Source: JAFGBI01 sp964454025
Lineage (GTDB): Bacteria; Myxococcota_A; Polyangia; Polyangiales; Polyangiaceae
Direction: 5' to 3'
DNA: 64,000 nucleotides
NCBI GenBank assembly: GCA_964454025.1
Contig: CAYVRP010000022.1
Span: 1 to 64,000 of the forward strand
Below are positions 54,969 to 63,924 of this stretch, piece by piece. Made by a program: the position numbers and the translations under genes. Each line of letters starts with the position of its first letter. The stretch's first letter is position 1. Below the pieces are notes generated by a model. It was not told the DNA's origin. It searched no databases and saw only the letters and a list, made by a program, of their open reading frames with translations.

Positions 54969-56246
54969 ATGGTGTCCAATCGTTGGCAGAAGAGCATCGT
55001 TCCGGCGTTTGCGCTGATCGCGGCGCCCTTGGTGATGAACTGCGGGGGCGGCGGTGGGATTCCGGGGATGCCCGGCGGCGGCGGCGCCTGCAAGGTGGAC
55101 CTCAAGGATCCCAGTGCGATCATGAAGGCGAGCTTCGGCATCGACGCCGAGCTCGAGGGGAAGGTGAAGGCGGCGATGGCCGCAGGCGCCAACCTGCAGA
55201 AGATCGCCGCTGACGTCGAGGCCGAGATCGCCGGCGCCTGCGGCCAGCTCGCCATGGACCTGGGCGCCAAGGAGGCGGACATCAAGCCGGCGGACAACAA
55301 GCCCGGCGCCAAGGCCAAGGCGGCCTGCGACGCGGCCGTCAAGCTCATCGGCGAGATGAAAGCGAAGGCCTCCGGCAAGCTGGCCGTCAAGGCCGGCGCG
55401 CCGCGCTGCGAGGCGTCCGTCGACGCCATGGCCAATTGCGCCGCCGAGTGCGACGCCAACATCGATCCGGGCAAGGTCGAGGCCAAGTGCGAGGGCGGTG
55501 AGCTCTCGGGCAAGTGCTCCGGCAAGTGCTCCGGCAGCTGCTCCGTCGAGGCGGGCGCCAAGTGCGAGGGCACCTGCTCGGGTACCTGCTCCGGCGCATG
55601 CACCGCCGACTTCAGCGGCAAGTGCGGCGGCAAGTGCGAGGGCAAGTGCGACGGCAAGAACACGACGGGTGAGTGCAAGGGCACCTGCGAGGGCAAGTGT
55701 GACGCCAAGGCCGAGGGCACCTGCGGCGGCGAGTGCAAGGGGACCTGCAGCGCGTCCTGCTCCGTCAAGGCGGAGGGCGAGTGCAAGGGCACCTGCTCTG
55801 GCAGCTGCGACGTCAAGATGGAGGCCCCGACCTGCTCCGGTACGGTCGAGCCACCCGAGATGAGCGCGGAGTGCAAGGCCAACTGCGACGCCAAGCTCAA
55901 CGCCGAGATGAAGTGCACGCCGCCCACCGTGGTGGTGGTGATCGAGGGCGCTGCGGACGCCGAGGCGGCGACGAAGCTCAAGGGCGCGCTGGAGGCCAAC
56001 CTCCCGGCGATCCTCAAGGTCGCGGTCGGGATGAAGGACAAGCTCGCCGCCGTGACCGCGAGCGTGAAGGCGAGCCTCGAGGGAGTCCAGGGGCTCGTCA
56101 AGGCTGGCGGCAACATGGACGCCAACATGATGGCCGTGGTCGGCTGCGTGGCGAGTTCGCTCAAGGCGCAGGTCGACGCGTCGGTGTCGATCAACGTGTC
56201 GGTCGAGGCGAGCGCCTCGGCGTCGGGCTCGGCATCAGCCGGCTGA
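54969..56246 (+). CDS. Predicted lipoprotein with a C-x-G-x-C cysteine array
   Basis: 425 residues from the ATG at 54969, eight bases after GAGGAGGA; the longer frame from 54822 is unsupported. A signal peptide ends near PLVMNC; the Asn before Cys25 departs from the lipobox, so lipidation is likely but not sure. After a Gly run and a helical part (40-150) comes a central block (about 150-320) with about 28 cysteines in runs of C-x-G-x-C (CSGKCSGKCSGSC, CEGTCSGTCSGAC), separated by SVEAGAK, TADFSGK and similar spacers. The C-terminal part (about 325-425) is helical, then Ala/Ser-rich. No family recognised. Exported, so the cysteines probably form disulfides or bind metal. Confidence 0.8.
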   Translation: MVSNRWQKSIVPAFALIAAPLVMNCGGGGGIPGMPGGGGACKVDLKDPSAIMKASFGIDAELEGKVKAAMAAGANLQKIAADVEAEIAGACGQLAMDLGAKEADIKPADNKPGAKAKAACDAAVKLIGEMKAKASGKLAVKAGAPRCEASVDAMANCAAECDANIDPGKVEAKCEGGELSGKCSGKCSGSCSVEAGAKCEGTCSGTCSGACTADFSGKCGGKCEGKCDGKNTTGECKGTCEGKCDAKAEGTCGGECKGTCSASCSVKAEGECKGTCSGSCDVKMEAPTCSGTVEPPEMSAECKANCDAKLNAEMKCTPPTVVVVIEGAADAEAATKLKGALEANLPAILKVAVGMKDKLAAVTASVKASLEGVQGLVKAGGNMDANMMAVVGCVASSLKAQVDASVSINVSVEASASASGSASAG

Positions 56247-56302
56247 CGCGCGCCGATCGGCGCCGGATTCGCCGAGGAGCGGGTGGCCGGCGCCTGAGGG
56301 AG

Positions 56303-56340
56303 AGGGCGACCTCGCTCGTGCGGGGTCGCCCTTCTCTTCT
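56303..56340 (+). terminator. Intrinsic terminator after the Cys-repeat lipoprotein
   Basis: AGGGCGACC at 56303-56311 pairs perfectly with GGTCGCCCT at 56324-56332 across a 12-nt loop. TCTCTTCT follows directly. It sits 56 bp after the lipoprotein stop and 30 bp before the convergent nagZ stop, and fits a rho-independent terminator for the plus strand. Confidence 0.75.
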
Positions 56341-56369
56341 CCGGGGGGCACGAAGGGGGGGCGACGGTT

Positions 56370-57455
56370 TCAGACCGCAGCCGTGACGGCGAGCAGCTCC
56401 GGCAGGGCAGCCAGCGCCGCCGCGACGGTGGCGGGGCGGGGCGCGAAGCGTTGGCGCACCGTGATGGATCTCTCGAACGCCTCGACGCAGCGGGCGCAGA
56501 AGCTCGGATCGGCGCTCGCCCTCGCCACGAGCGCCTCCTGCGCTCGTGCCTGGAGGGCCGCGTCGTGACAAGCGAGCAGGCCGTCGCAGCCCGCCTCGAC
56601 CGCGGCGACGGCGCTCTGCTCCACGGACATCCGGTCCGCCAGCGCCCGCATCGCGAGGTCATCGGAGAACAGCACCCCGCCGAAGGCGAGCTCCTCGCGC
56701 AGCAGGGTGGTCGCGATCCGGTGGCTGAGCGGGGCGGGCACCCGCGGGTCCAGCGCCGAGAAGACGACGTGGGCGCTCATGAGCGCCGCCACGCCCGCCG
56801 AGGCCGCAGCGCGGAAGGGCACGAGCTCCACGGCGCGGAGTCGCTCGGGACCGTGGTCCACGCTGGGCAGGGCGACGTGGCTGTCGAGGTGAGTGTCCCC
56901 GTGGCCGGGGAAGTGCTTGCCGCAAGCGGCCACGCCACCGCTCTGCAGGCCCCTCGCGAAGGCGATCCCGAGCGCGGCCACCCGGTCTGGACGATTGGAG
57001 AAGGCTCGATCACCGATGACCGGGTTGGCCGGATTGGAGTCCACGTCGAGGACGGGGGCGAAATCGATGCCGAAGCCGAGGGGGGCGAGCACCCCGGCGA
57101 CCGCCGCCCCGGCACGCCGGCAGAGCTCCGGGTCGTCGGCTGAGCCGAGGCGGCGCATCGGGGGCAGGGGACGCACGGGTGCGGGTAGACGCGACACCCG
57201 GCCGCCCTCCTCATCCAGGCCCACGAAGGGAACGAGCTCGCGCGGCGCCGCCGCCACCGCCGTTTCGCTCGCCCGCGCCGCCGCCTCGAGGTGGGGGAGG
57301 TTGCGCCGGAAGGCGATGAGCCCGCCGCGCTCGCCCGCGCGCAGCGCAGCGATGAGCTCCGAGGGGAGCTCCACCCCGTCCCAGCCGCAGACCAGGAGCT
57401 GACCGCAGAGCTGGCGGAGGGAGAGTCCCAGGGGCACGAGCGGTGGAGCTAGCAC
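56370..57455 (-). CDS. nagZ: Beta-N-acetylhexosaminidase (glycoside hydrolase family 3)
   Basis: 361 residues, a single GH3 domain. It has FVGLDEEGGRVSRL, GIDFAPVLDVDSNP, VAACGKHFPGHGDTHLDSH (catalytic His/Asp dyad loop) and GVLFSDDLAMRALAD with the nucleophile Asp. No signal peptide, so it acts in the cytoplasm, removing N-acetylglucosamine from recycled muropeptides. The GTG start is at 57455; a GTG six codons later is possible. It lies 44 bp after glmM on the minus strand, and the two amino-sugar genes form the end of the accD-folC-glmM operon. Confidence 0.92.
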   Translation of the reverse strand: MLAPPLVPLGLSLRQLCGQLLVCGWDGVELPSELIAALRAGERGGLIAFRRNLPHLEAAARASETAVAAAPRELVPFVGLDEEGGRVSRLPAPVRPLPPMRRLGSADDPELCRRAGAAVAGVLAPLGFGIDFAPVLDVDSNPANPVIGDRAFSNRPDRVAALGIAFARGLQSGGVAACGKHFPGHGDTHLDSHVALPSVDHGPERLRAVELVPFRAAASAGVAALMSAHVVFSALDPRVPAPLSHRIATTLLREELAFGGVLFSDDLAMRALADRMSVEQSAVAAVEAGCDGLLACHDAALQARAQEALVARASADPSFCARCVEAFERSITVRQRFAPRPATVAAALAALPELLAVTAAV

Positions 57456-57499
57456 GCCGGCGCGCGCGATCCCAAGATCGGCGCGTCGAGGGCGCTCGG

Positions 57500-58882
57500 T
57501 CAGGCTCCCACGCCGAGGTCGCGGCGCGCGAGCGCGATGAGCTCCTCGCAGATCTGCTCGAGCTCCACCGGGTTCGGCCCCTCCGCCATCACCCGGAGCT
57601 TGGGCTCCGTCCCGCTCCAGCGCACCAGCACCCGCCCTCGCTCCCGCAGTCGCCGCTCCGCGTCCGCGATCCCGCGGGCGAGCCCGGGCAGCTCGGCGAG
57701 GGGGCGCCGCTCGGGCAGCGTCACGTTCTTGAGCAGCTGAGGGAGCCGCTCCATGACCCGCCTGAGCTCGCTCAACGGCCGTCCCTCTCGCACCAGGATG
57801 GCGAGGACCTGGAGGGCGGCCAGGACGCCGTCCCCCGTCGTCGCGTGCTCGAGGAAGATGAGGTGTCCAGACTGTTCGCCGCCGAAACGATAGCCGCCGC
57901 GCTGCATCTCCTCCACGACGTAGCGATCGCCGACCCCCGTCCGCAGCAGCCGCCCGCCGGCGGCCGAGAGCGCCAGCTCGAGCCCCAGGTTGCTCATGAC
58001 CGTGGCGACGACGGTCCGGTGGGGGAGCGCCCCCCGCCGCAGGAGCCGGGTGGCGTAGAGCGCCATCACCACGTCCCCGTCGATGATCTCACCCCGCTCG
58101 TCCACCAGGATGACCCGGGCTGCGTCCCCATCGAGCGCGACCCCGACGTGGGCGCCCGTGGCCAGCACGACCTCGCGGACCCGCTCCGGGTGGAGCGCCC
58201 CGCAGGCATCGTTGATGTTGGTCCCGTCGGGCTGGCAGCCGAGCGGGATCACCTCCGCCCCGAGCTCGGCGAACACGGCGGGTGCCACTCGATGCGCGGC
58301 GCCGTGGGCCGCGTCCACGGCGACGCGGACCCCGGAGAGGTCGAGATCGCCGGGGAAGGTCTGCTTCAGGTGCGCCACGCAGAGCTCCGTCGCGTCCTCG
58401 ACGTCCCGGACCCCGCCGATGGCGGCGCCGTGTCGACGCTCCCGCTCCAGGGAGCCGTCGCCGAGGAGGACCTCGATTTCGGCCTCCATGGCGTCGGAGA
58501 GCTTGAACCCGTCGGCGCCGAACACCTTGATGCCGTTGTCGGTGAACGGGTTGTGACTGGCGCTGATGACCACCCCCGCGTGGGCCTGCAAGCGCCGCGT
58601 CAGGTAGGCGACCCCCGGGGTCGGGATCTCGCCGCCGTCGAGCACGGTCCCGCCCATCGCCGTGACCCCTGCGGTCAACGCCGCGGCGAGCATGGGGCCG
58701 CTCACACGGGTGTCGCGGCCCAGCACGATACGGGGCGCAGGTCCCGCGCCGGACCGCCGCGCCGCCACCGTCACCGCGGCGCCGAGGCGCACGCAGAGCT
58801 CGGGTGTGACGGGGTCCTCATTGGCGCGTCCACGGACGCCATCGGTTCCAAAGAGGCGACGGCTAGGCGAGGGCTGCGTCAA
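57500..58882 (-). CDS. glmM: Phosphoglucosamine mutase with altered metal loop
   Basis: 460 residues. It begins RRLFGTDGVRGRAN and has the phosphoserine motif VVISASHNPF (Ser109), the sugar loop GGEQSGH and the phosphate loop VRWSGTEPKLR, so it is a GlmM. The metal loop, normally DGD-x-DR, reads DGDAAR (residues 251-256): Ala255 sits where the third metal Asp should be. It would convert glucosamine-6-P to glucosamine-1-P for peptidoglycan. The start is a TTG at 58882, the only possible one: an in-frame stop lies three codons upstream and no other start comes before FGTDGVRG. It lies 32 bp after folC. Confidence 0.93.
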   Translation of the reverse strand: MTQPSPSRRLFGTDGVRGRANEDPVTPELCVRLGAAVTVAARRSGAGPAPRIVLGRDTRVSGPMLAAALTAGVTAMGGTVLDGGEIPTPGVAYLTRRLQAHAGVVISASHNPFTDNGIKVFGADGFKLSDAMEAEIEVLLGDGSLERERRHGAAIGGVRDVEDATELCVAHLKQTFPGDLDLSGVRVAVDAAHGAAHRVAPAVFAELGAEVIPLGCQPDGTNINDACGALHPERVREVVLATGAHVGVALDGDAARVILVDERGEIIDGDVVMALYATRLLRRGALPHRTVVATVMSNLGLELALSAAGGRLLRTGVGDRYVVEEMQRGGYRFGGEQSGHLIFLEHATTGDGVLAALQVLAILVREGRPLSELRRVMERLPQLLKNVTLPERRPLAELPGLARGIADAERRLRERGRVLVRWSGTEPKLRVMAEGPNPVELEQICEELIALARRDLGVGA

Positions 58883-58914
58883 GGTTGCTCACCGGACGGA
58901 CTGCGGTTCGCTCC

Positions 58915-60144
58915 TCAGCCTTCGATCGCGGGGGCGGACCGGAGGCCCAGCAGGGTGGCGCGCGCGGCGCCGACCAGGTAGGTCGAGCCGGTCACCACCA
59001 CGACGCCTCGGCTCCCGACCAGCTCGCGGGCTCGGCTCAGCGCCTCGGACACCGACGCGACCACCTCGCCCGGGAGGTAGCTGGCCATCTCGGCCGGGTT
59101 GGCGGCCGTACGCACCGGCGGCGCGACGTAGATGCGGTGCCCCGCCGCATGGTCCAAGCGCTGCAGCATCGCTCGCCAGTTCTTGGACGCGAGCGTGCCG
59201 AAGACCAGGGCCACGTCGCGTCGCGAGTCGATGTCACCCAGGACGCTCGGATCGATGACGTGCGAGAGCGCGACCGCTCCATCCGGGTTGTGCGCGCAAT
59301 CGAGCAGCGTCAGCTCTTGCCCGTTGCGGTGCAAGAGCTCGTTGCGACCGGGCCACGACGTCGCCTCGATCCCGTTGGCCATCGTCTCGGGGGAGAGCCC
59401 GAGCTCACGGCCGATCGAGACGGCTACGGCGAGGTTCGTGCCCAGCATCGCCATCCGCGGATAGGCGAGGGGGGCACCGACGATGGGCTCCGGGCTGCCG
59501 AGGGGGACCAGCCGTGCCCCGACCTCCTCGATGCGGGCAGCGATCACGTCTCGGGCATCGGGGTGCAGCTTGCCGAGGACGACCGCCGATCCCGGCTTGA
59601 TGATCCCGGCCTTTTCCCGGGCGATCGCCGCCAGCGTATCACCGAGATCCGCCATGTGATCGAAGGCCACTCGCGTGATGGATGCCACCCGTGGCGGGGG
59701 CACGACGTTGGTGGCGGCGAGGCGCCCGCCCAGGCCGACCTCGACGACGGCGAGGGCGACCTTGGCTTCGCGAAACGCCAGAAACGCGACCAGGGTCATC
59801 ACCTCGAAGAACGTGAGCTCGGGATCGCGATCGAGGACCCCGTCGATCAGCTCCGCGAGCACCTCGTCTTCGAGGGGCGCGCCGCCGATCTGGACACGCT
59901 CGGCGAGGCGGACCAGGTGCGGAGAAGTGTACAGGCCGACACGCCGCCCGGCCGCCTGCGTCATCGAAGCCACGAACGCGCAGACGCTACCCTTGCCGTT
60001 GGTGCCCCCCACGTGCACCACCTCGAATGTCCGCTCCGGGTGGCCGAGGGCGGCAGTGACCTGCTCCATGCGCTCGAGCCCCAGCTTGCGCCCGTAGGCC
60101 GCGCGCGCGTAGAGCCGCTCCAGGGTGGCGCAGAAATCGGTCAC
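58915..60144 (-). CDS. folC: Bifunctional folylpolyglutamate synthase/dihydrofolate synthase
   Basis: 409 residues of the Mur-ligase fold. The P-loop is HVGGTNGKGSVCAF. It also has LYTSPHLVRLAERVQIGG, VEVGLGGRLAATNVV, IAREKAGIIKPGS, and SWPGRNELL with LLDCAHNPDGA. It adds glutamate to dihydropteroate and then to folates. GTG at 60144 overlaps the accD stop (GTGA), a pairing that is common in bacteria. A longer frame upstream runs through accD and is not a protein. Confidence 0.93.
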   Translation of the reverse strand: MTDFCATLERLYARAAYGRKLGLERMEQVTAALGHPERTFEVVHVGGTNGKGSVCAFVASMTQAAGRRVGLYTSPHLVRLAERVQIGGAPLEDEVLAELIDGVLDRDPELTFFEVMTLVAFLAFREAKVALAVVEVGLGGRLAATNVVPPPRVASITRVAFDHMADLGDTLAAIAREKAGIIKPGSAVVLGKLHPDARDVIAARIEEVGARLVPLGSPEPIVGAPLAYPRMAMLGTNLAVAVSIGRELGLSPETMANGIEATSWPGRNELLHRNGQELTLLDCAHNPDGAVALSHVIDPSVLGDIDSRRDVALVFGTLASKNWRAMLQRLDHAAGHRIYVAPPVRTAANPAEMASYLPGEVVASVSEALSRARELVGSRGVVVVTGSTYLVGAARATLLGLRSAPAIEG

Positions 60145-60989
60145 GTGAGGGCTCCTCCGAGGTGCGTGAGCAGCAGCGACAGCGTCGCCTTGAGCTCGGT
60201 TCGCGGCACCACGAGGTCGACCATCCCGTGGCTCAGCAGGAACTCCGCCCGCTGGAACCCCGGAGGGAGTTTCGTGCGCAGGGTGTTCTCGATCACGCGG
60301 GGACCGGCGAAGCCGATCAGCGCGCCCCGTTCGGCGATGTTCACGTCCCCGAGCAGCGCCGTGGAGGCCGCGACGCCGCCCGTCGTCGGGTGCAGCGAGA
60401 CGCTGAGGAACGGCCGCCCCGTCTCCCGGAAGCGCCCGAGGGCGGAGCAGGTCTTGGCCATCTGCATCAGGCTGAGGATCCCCTCCTGCATTCGTGCTCC
60501 GCCGGAGGCATGCAGCAGAACCACGGGGAGCCGGTCCCGCGTGGCCCGCTCGAAGAGCCGGGTAACGCGCTCCCCGACCACCGAGCCCATGCTGCCGCCC
60601 ATGAACGCGAAGATGTAGCAGCCGTAGGCCACCGCGTGCCCATCGATGCGCGCGCGACCGACCTCGATCGCCTCCGTGCGCCGGGTCTTCGCCTGCGCCG
60701 CCTCCAGACGGCTCGAATAGCTCTTGCCATCGAAGAAGCCCAGAGGGTCCGTCGGCAGGACGTGCTCCTCCCACACCTCGAGCTCTCCCCCGTCGAGCAG
60801 GAGCTGGCGCCAGCCGTCGACGCCGAGCGGGTGATGGTGCCCGCACGCGGGGCAGACCTGCGCGCAGGCCGCGAGGTGCTCGGCAGTGAAGACCTCCCCG
60901 CACTCGGAGCACTTGCCGAAGACACCCTGGCCGATGGAGCGCTTCTCGCCGTCGAGCGGCTGGGCGGGGGTTTTTTCAGGGAAGGTCAC
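60141..60989 (-). CDS. accD: Acetyl-CoA carboxylase carboxyltransferase, beta subunit
   Basis: 282 residues. The zinc ribbon at the N-terminus is formed by Cys27, Cys30, Cys46 and Cys49 (KCSEC ... CPAC). Carboxyltransferase motifs follow: YSSRLEAAQAKTRRTEAIEVG, FAFMGGSMGSVVGER, LHASGGARMQEGILSL, SVSLHPTTGGVAAS and ALIGFAGPRVIENTL. It makes malonyl-CoA with AccA, which is not in this window. GTG start at 60989. First gene of the accD-folC-glmM-nagZ operon. Confidence 0.95.
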   Translation of the reverse strand: MTFPEKTPAQPLDGEKRSIGQGVFGKCSECGEVFTAEHLAACAQVCPACGHHHPLGVDGWRQLLLDGGELEVWEEHVLPTDPLGFFDGKSYSSRLEAAQAKTRRTEAIEVGRARIDGHAVAYGCYIFAFMGGSMGSVVGERVTRLFERATRDRLPVVLLHASGGARMQEGILSLMQMAKTCSALGRFRETGRPFLSVSLHPTTGGVAASTALLGDVNIAERGALIGFAGPRVIENTLRTKLPPGFQRAEFLLSHGMVDLVVPRTELKATLSLLLTHLGGALT

Positions 60990-61269
60990 GGTTGGGCGGT
61001 AGGCCTTGGCGGCGTGCGCGAGGGACGCTCGCGTGCCGGACAGGCCGGGGGGAGTCTAGAGAGGTTCGGCGGTCAGGGCCACGATTCGAGGAACGAGGGA
61101 GCGTCATTCAGGACCGTTCGCGAAGCAACTCCGCGCCCCCGCGCGTTCGACTGGCCCGGAGTCTGCCGAGGGTTGCCGGGGATTGGCCGCACGACCGGTC
61201 AGCGATCGGCCGCCACCAATTGGGTGTGGAGCGGCGGCTGACCACGGCCGTGTCGCTTGAAAAGGCAGC

Positions 61270-63924
61270 GTGGGGGACGCCAAACTCGCGCGCGCCATGG
61301 AAGGCGCGACGCGTGCGGGGACGGCCGCGGGGCTGAGTCTACGCGCACCCCTCGTCGGACGCGACCGGGAGCTCGAGGCGCTCATCGCGTTCCTGCGCGG
61401 GACGGAGGACGCCCGGACTCGCGCCTTCACGGTCCTCGGGCCCGCGGGCATCGGCAAGACACGGCTGGTTGACGAGGCGCTGGCTCGGGTCGCGGACGGG
61501 ACACCGCGTCGCGCGCGGCTGTACCGGTCGAGCGCGCGGTCGCCGAGCCGTGGCTTCGGCCTCATCGCGACGCTGCTCCGGTCGCGGTTCCGGATCGCGG
61601 AGGGCATGCCGGCCGCTGCCGCCCAGGCGCAGGTCCGCTCGCAGGTGGCGAGCGTGCTCGACGACCGGCGTGTCGGGGACGTCTGCTTCTTCCTCGGGCA
61701 GATGATGGATCTGCGCTTCTTCGACAGTCCGCTGACCAAGGCCGTCGCCCAGGACTCGGCGCAGGTCGCGCACCTCGAGCACGCCGTCGTCAAGAGCTTC
61801 TTCGAGGCGGACGCGGCGCAGTCGCCGCTCACGCTGGTCCTCGACGATCTGCACCTCGCGGATGACGACTCGCTCGGGCTCCTGAGCTACCTGCTGTCGC
61901 ACGTGGAGGCCCCTCTGGCGGTGGTCGCGACGGCGCGCAACGACCTGATTTCCCGGCGCGAGGGGTATTTCGAGATCCCACCTGGGCGCCACCACCGGGT
62001 CGAGCGCGGGCCCGTGGACGGCGCGGGGGCGCGGGAGATCCTGCGGGAGCTGCTCGCTCCTTGCGAGGGGGGCGTCCCGGAGGCCCTCGTGGAGGCGGCC
62101 GTGTCGGCTGCGGGCGGCTGCCCCGGTCTGCTCGAGCAGATGGTCCGCTTGTATCACGACGCTGGCGTGCTCGAGGAGGTGAACCTGCTCACCCCGGATC
62201 CCACCTGGCGCGTGAACCCCGAGCGCCTGGCGGGAGTCGAGCTGCCGTTCACCATCGACGCCGCGGTCGAGGCACGCACCGCGGCGCTACCGGCGCGGGA
62301 GCGCCGCATCCTCGAGTGGGCCGCCGCGATGGGCAGCGTCTTTTGGCGCGGGGGGATCGTGGCGATCCACCGCCGCGAGGCGGAATCCCCGGAGTACTGG
62401 CACCCCGGGGACGACGGCACGGAAGTCGACCGGGCGCTGGCCGAGCTCAGCGCCCGCGGCCACGTGCTGAAGCTGCCGGACTCGACCTTTCCGGGGGACG
62501 TGGAGTACGTCTTCAAGCACAACCTCGAACGGGAGCGGCTCGTGTCTCTCACCAGTCCGGCGGCCGCACGGCGATATCACCAGGCCATCGCGGACTGGCT
62601 CGCCGGGATGAAGGGGCTCGCGGGCGAGGAGGAGTACTTGTCGATGCTGGGGGAGCATCTGCTCGCCGGCGGAGGACAGACCCGCGCCGGGCGTGCCTAC
62701 CTCGACGCCGGGGACGCGGCCAGGAGGCACTTCCGAGCCCGGAAGGCGGAGGAGCACTACCAGCGCGGGCTCGAGCTGCTCGGCGACGACGATCCGCGCC
62801 GACGCATCGACGCGCTTCGGGATCTGGGCGACGTGCGGCTCGTGCTCGGCCGACGTGAAGAGGCGGCGGCGGCGTTCCGCGAGATGCTGACGGCGGCGTT
62901 CCGCGTCGGCGATTTTTCCGCGGGCGGTGCCGCGCATGGCCGCCTGGGTCGGCTCCTTCGCGACACCGGGTGCCTGGCGGAGGCCCGCCCCCACCTCCAG
63001 ACGGCGCTCGAGCTCTGCACCGCCGCGGGGGACCTGCCCGGGGTCGCGACCGCCCGCGACGACATAGGGCAGCTGCTGTGGATGAAGGGCGACTACGAGC
63101 TCGCGGTGGAGGAGCTCCAGGCCGCCCTCGACATGCGCCGGACCCACGGCGACCGTCGGAGCATTGCCCAGAGCCTGTCGAACCTTGGCCGCGTGCTGCT
63201 CGACCGGGGGCAGGCCGCGGAGGCGCGGGCCGCGCTCGAGGGCGCGCTGAACCTCCGGCGTGAGCTCGGCGAGCCCCTCGACATCGTCTCCAGCCTCATC
63301 GACCTCGGACGTTTGGCGCAGGAGCAGGGGGACCATCGTCTGTCGCTGAGCCTGCTGCGAGAGGCCTACGGGATCGTCGAGGAGGCGGGGGCACGCAACC
63401 GCATGGCGGTGATCCTGACCCTGATCGGCGAAACCCACGACCGGCTCGGGGACGCCACGCAGGCAGTGAGGGTCCTCACCGAAGCAGAAAGGATCTGCGG
63501 GGAGCTCGGCGATCGCCTGCACCTCGGAGAGGCGAAGCGCGGGCTCGCGAAGGTCTTTCTCAAGCAGGGGGAGCTTCGGCTGGCGCGAGAGAACGTCAAG
63601 GCGGCGATGGAAATCTTCGGCAGCCTGCGGAGCAAGGTGAATCTCGCGGCGGCGCTCCGCACCTGCGGGGAAATCACCGCGGCGGGCGGCTGGGGGAACG
63701 CGCACCGCGCCAAGGCCGCCGACTACTTCATGAAGTCGATCCAGCTCTGTAAAGAGGTTGGTAACGAGCTCGAGGTGGCCAAGAGCTACCGCGCGTTCGC
63801 GCACTACGTCCAGAACTCGGAGGACTGGCGGCACGACGCGGAGATCCAGGCCAAAGCCACCCGCCTCGACGCCATGGCCGAGGAGATCTTCACCCGCCGT
63901 CGGAGCGCCCTCAGTGCCCGGTAG
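61270..63924 (+). CDS. AAA/NACHT-like ATPase with C-terminal TPR repeats
   Basis: 884 residues, GTG start at 61270 behind AAAAGG. Residues 25-75 carry the P-loop LGPAGIGKT (56-64) after VGRDRELEAL, and near 190 LTLVLDDLHLADDDS is the Walker B. The NB-ARC/AAA_16-like ATPase domain runs to about 310; a winged-helix-like region (about 330-440) follows. About ten TPR units then run to the end (for example DYELAVEELQAALDMRRTHGD and AEARAALEGALNLRREL). This is the architecture of STAND-type signalling ATPases, frequent in myxobacteria, but no kinase, cyclase or DNA-binding domain is visible. The ligand and output are unknown. It is divergent from the accD operon. Confidence 0.85.
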   Translation: MGDAKLARAMEGATRAGTAAGLSLRAPLVGRDRELEALIAFLRGTEDARTRAFTVLGPAGIGKTRLVDEALARVADGTPRRARLYRSSARSPSRGFGLIATLLRSRFRIAEGMPAAAAQAQVRSQVASVLDDRRVGDVCFFLGQMMDLRFFDSPLTKAVAQDSAQVAHLEHAVVKSFFEADAAQSPLTLVLDDLHLADDDSLGLLSYLLSHVEAPLAVVATARNDLISRREGYFEIPPGRHHRVERGPVDGAGAREILRELLAPCEGGVPEALVEAAVSAAGGCPGLLEQMVRLYHDAGVLEEVNLLTPDPTWRVNPERLAGVELPFTIDAAVEARTAALPARERRILEWAAAMGSVFWRGGIVAIHRREAESPEYWHPGDDGTEVDRALAELSARGHVLKLPDSTFPGDVEYVFKHNLERERLVSLTSPAAARRYHQAIADWLAGMKGLAGEEEYLSMLGEHLLAGGGQTRAGRAYLDAGDAARRHFRARKAEEHYQRGLELLGDDDPRRRIDALRDLGDVRLVLGRREEAAAAFREMLTAAFRVGDFSAGGAAHGRLGRLLRDTGCLAEARPHLQTALELCTAAGDLPGVATARDDIGQLLWMKGDYELAVEELQAALDMRRTHGDRRSIAQSLSNLGRVLLDRGQAAEARAALEGALNLRRELGEPLDIVSSLIDLGRLAQEQGDHRLSLSLLREAYGIVEEAGARNRMAVILTLIGETHDRLGDATQAVRVLTEAERICGELGDRLHLGEAKRGLAKVFLKQGELRLARENVKAAMEIFGSLRSKVNLAAALRTCGEITAAGGWGNAHRAKAADYFMKSIQLCKEVGNELEVAKSYRAFAHYVQNSEDWRHDAEIQAKATRLDAMAEEIFTRRRSALSAR

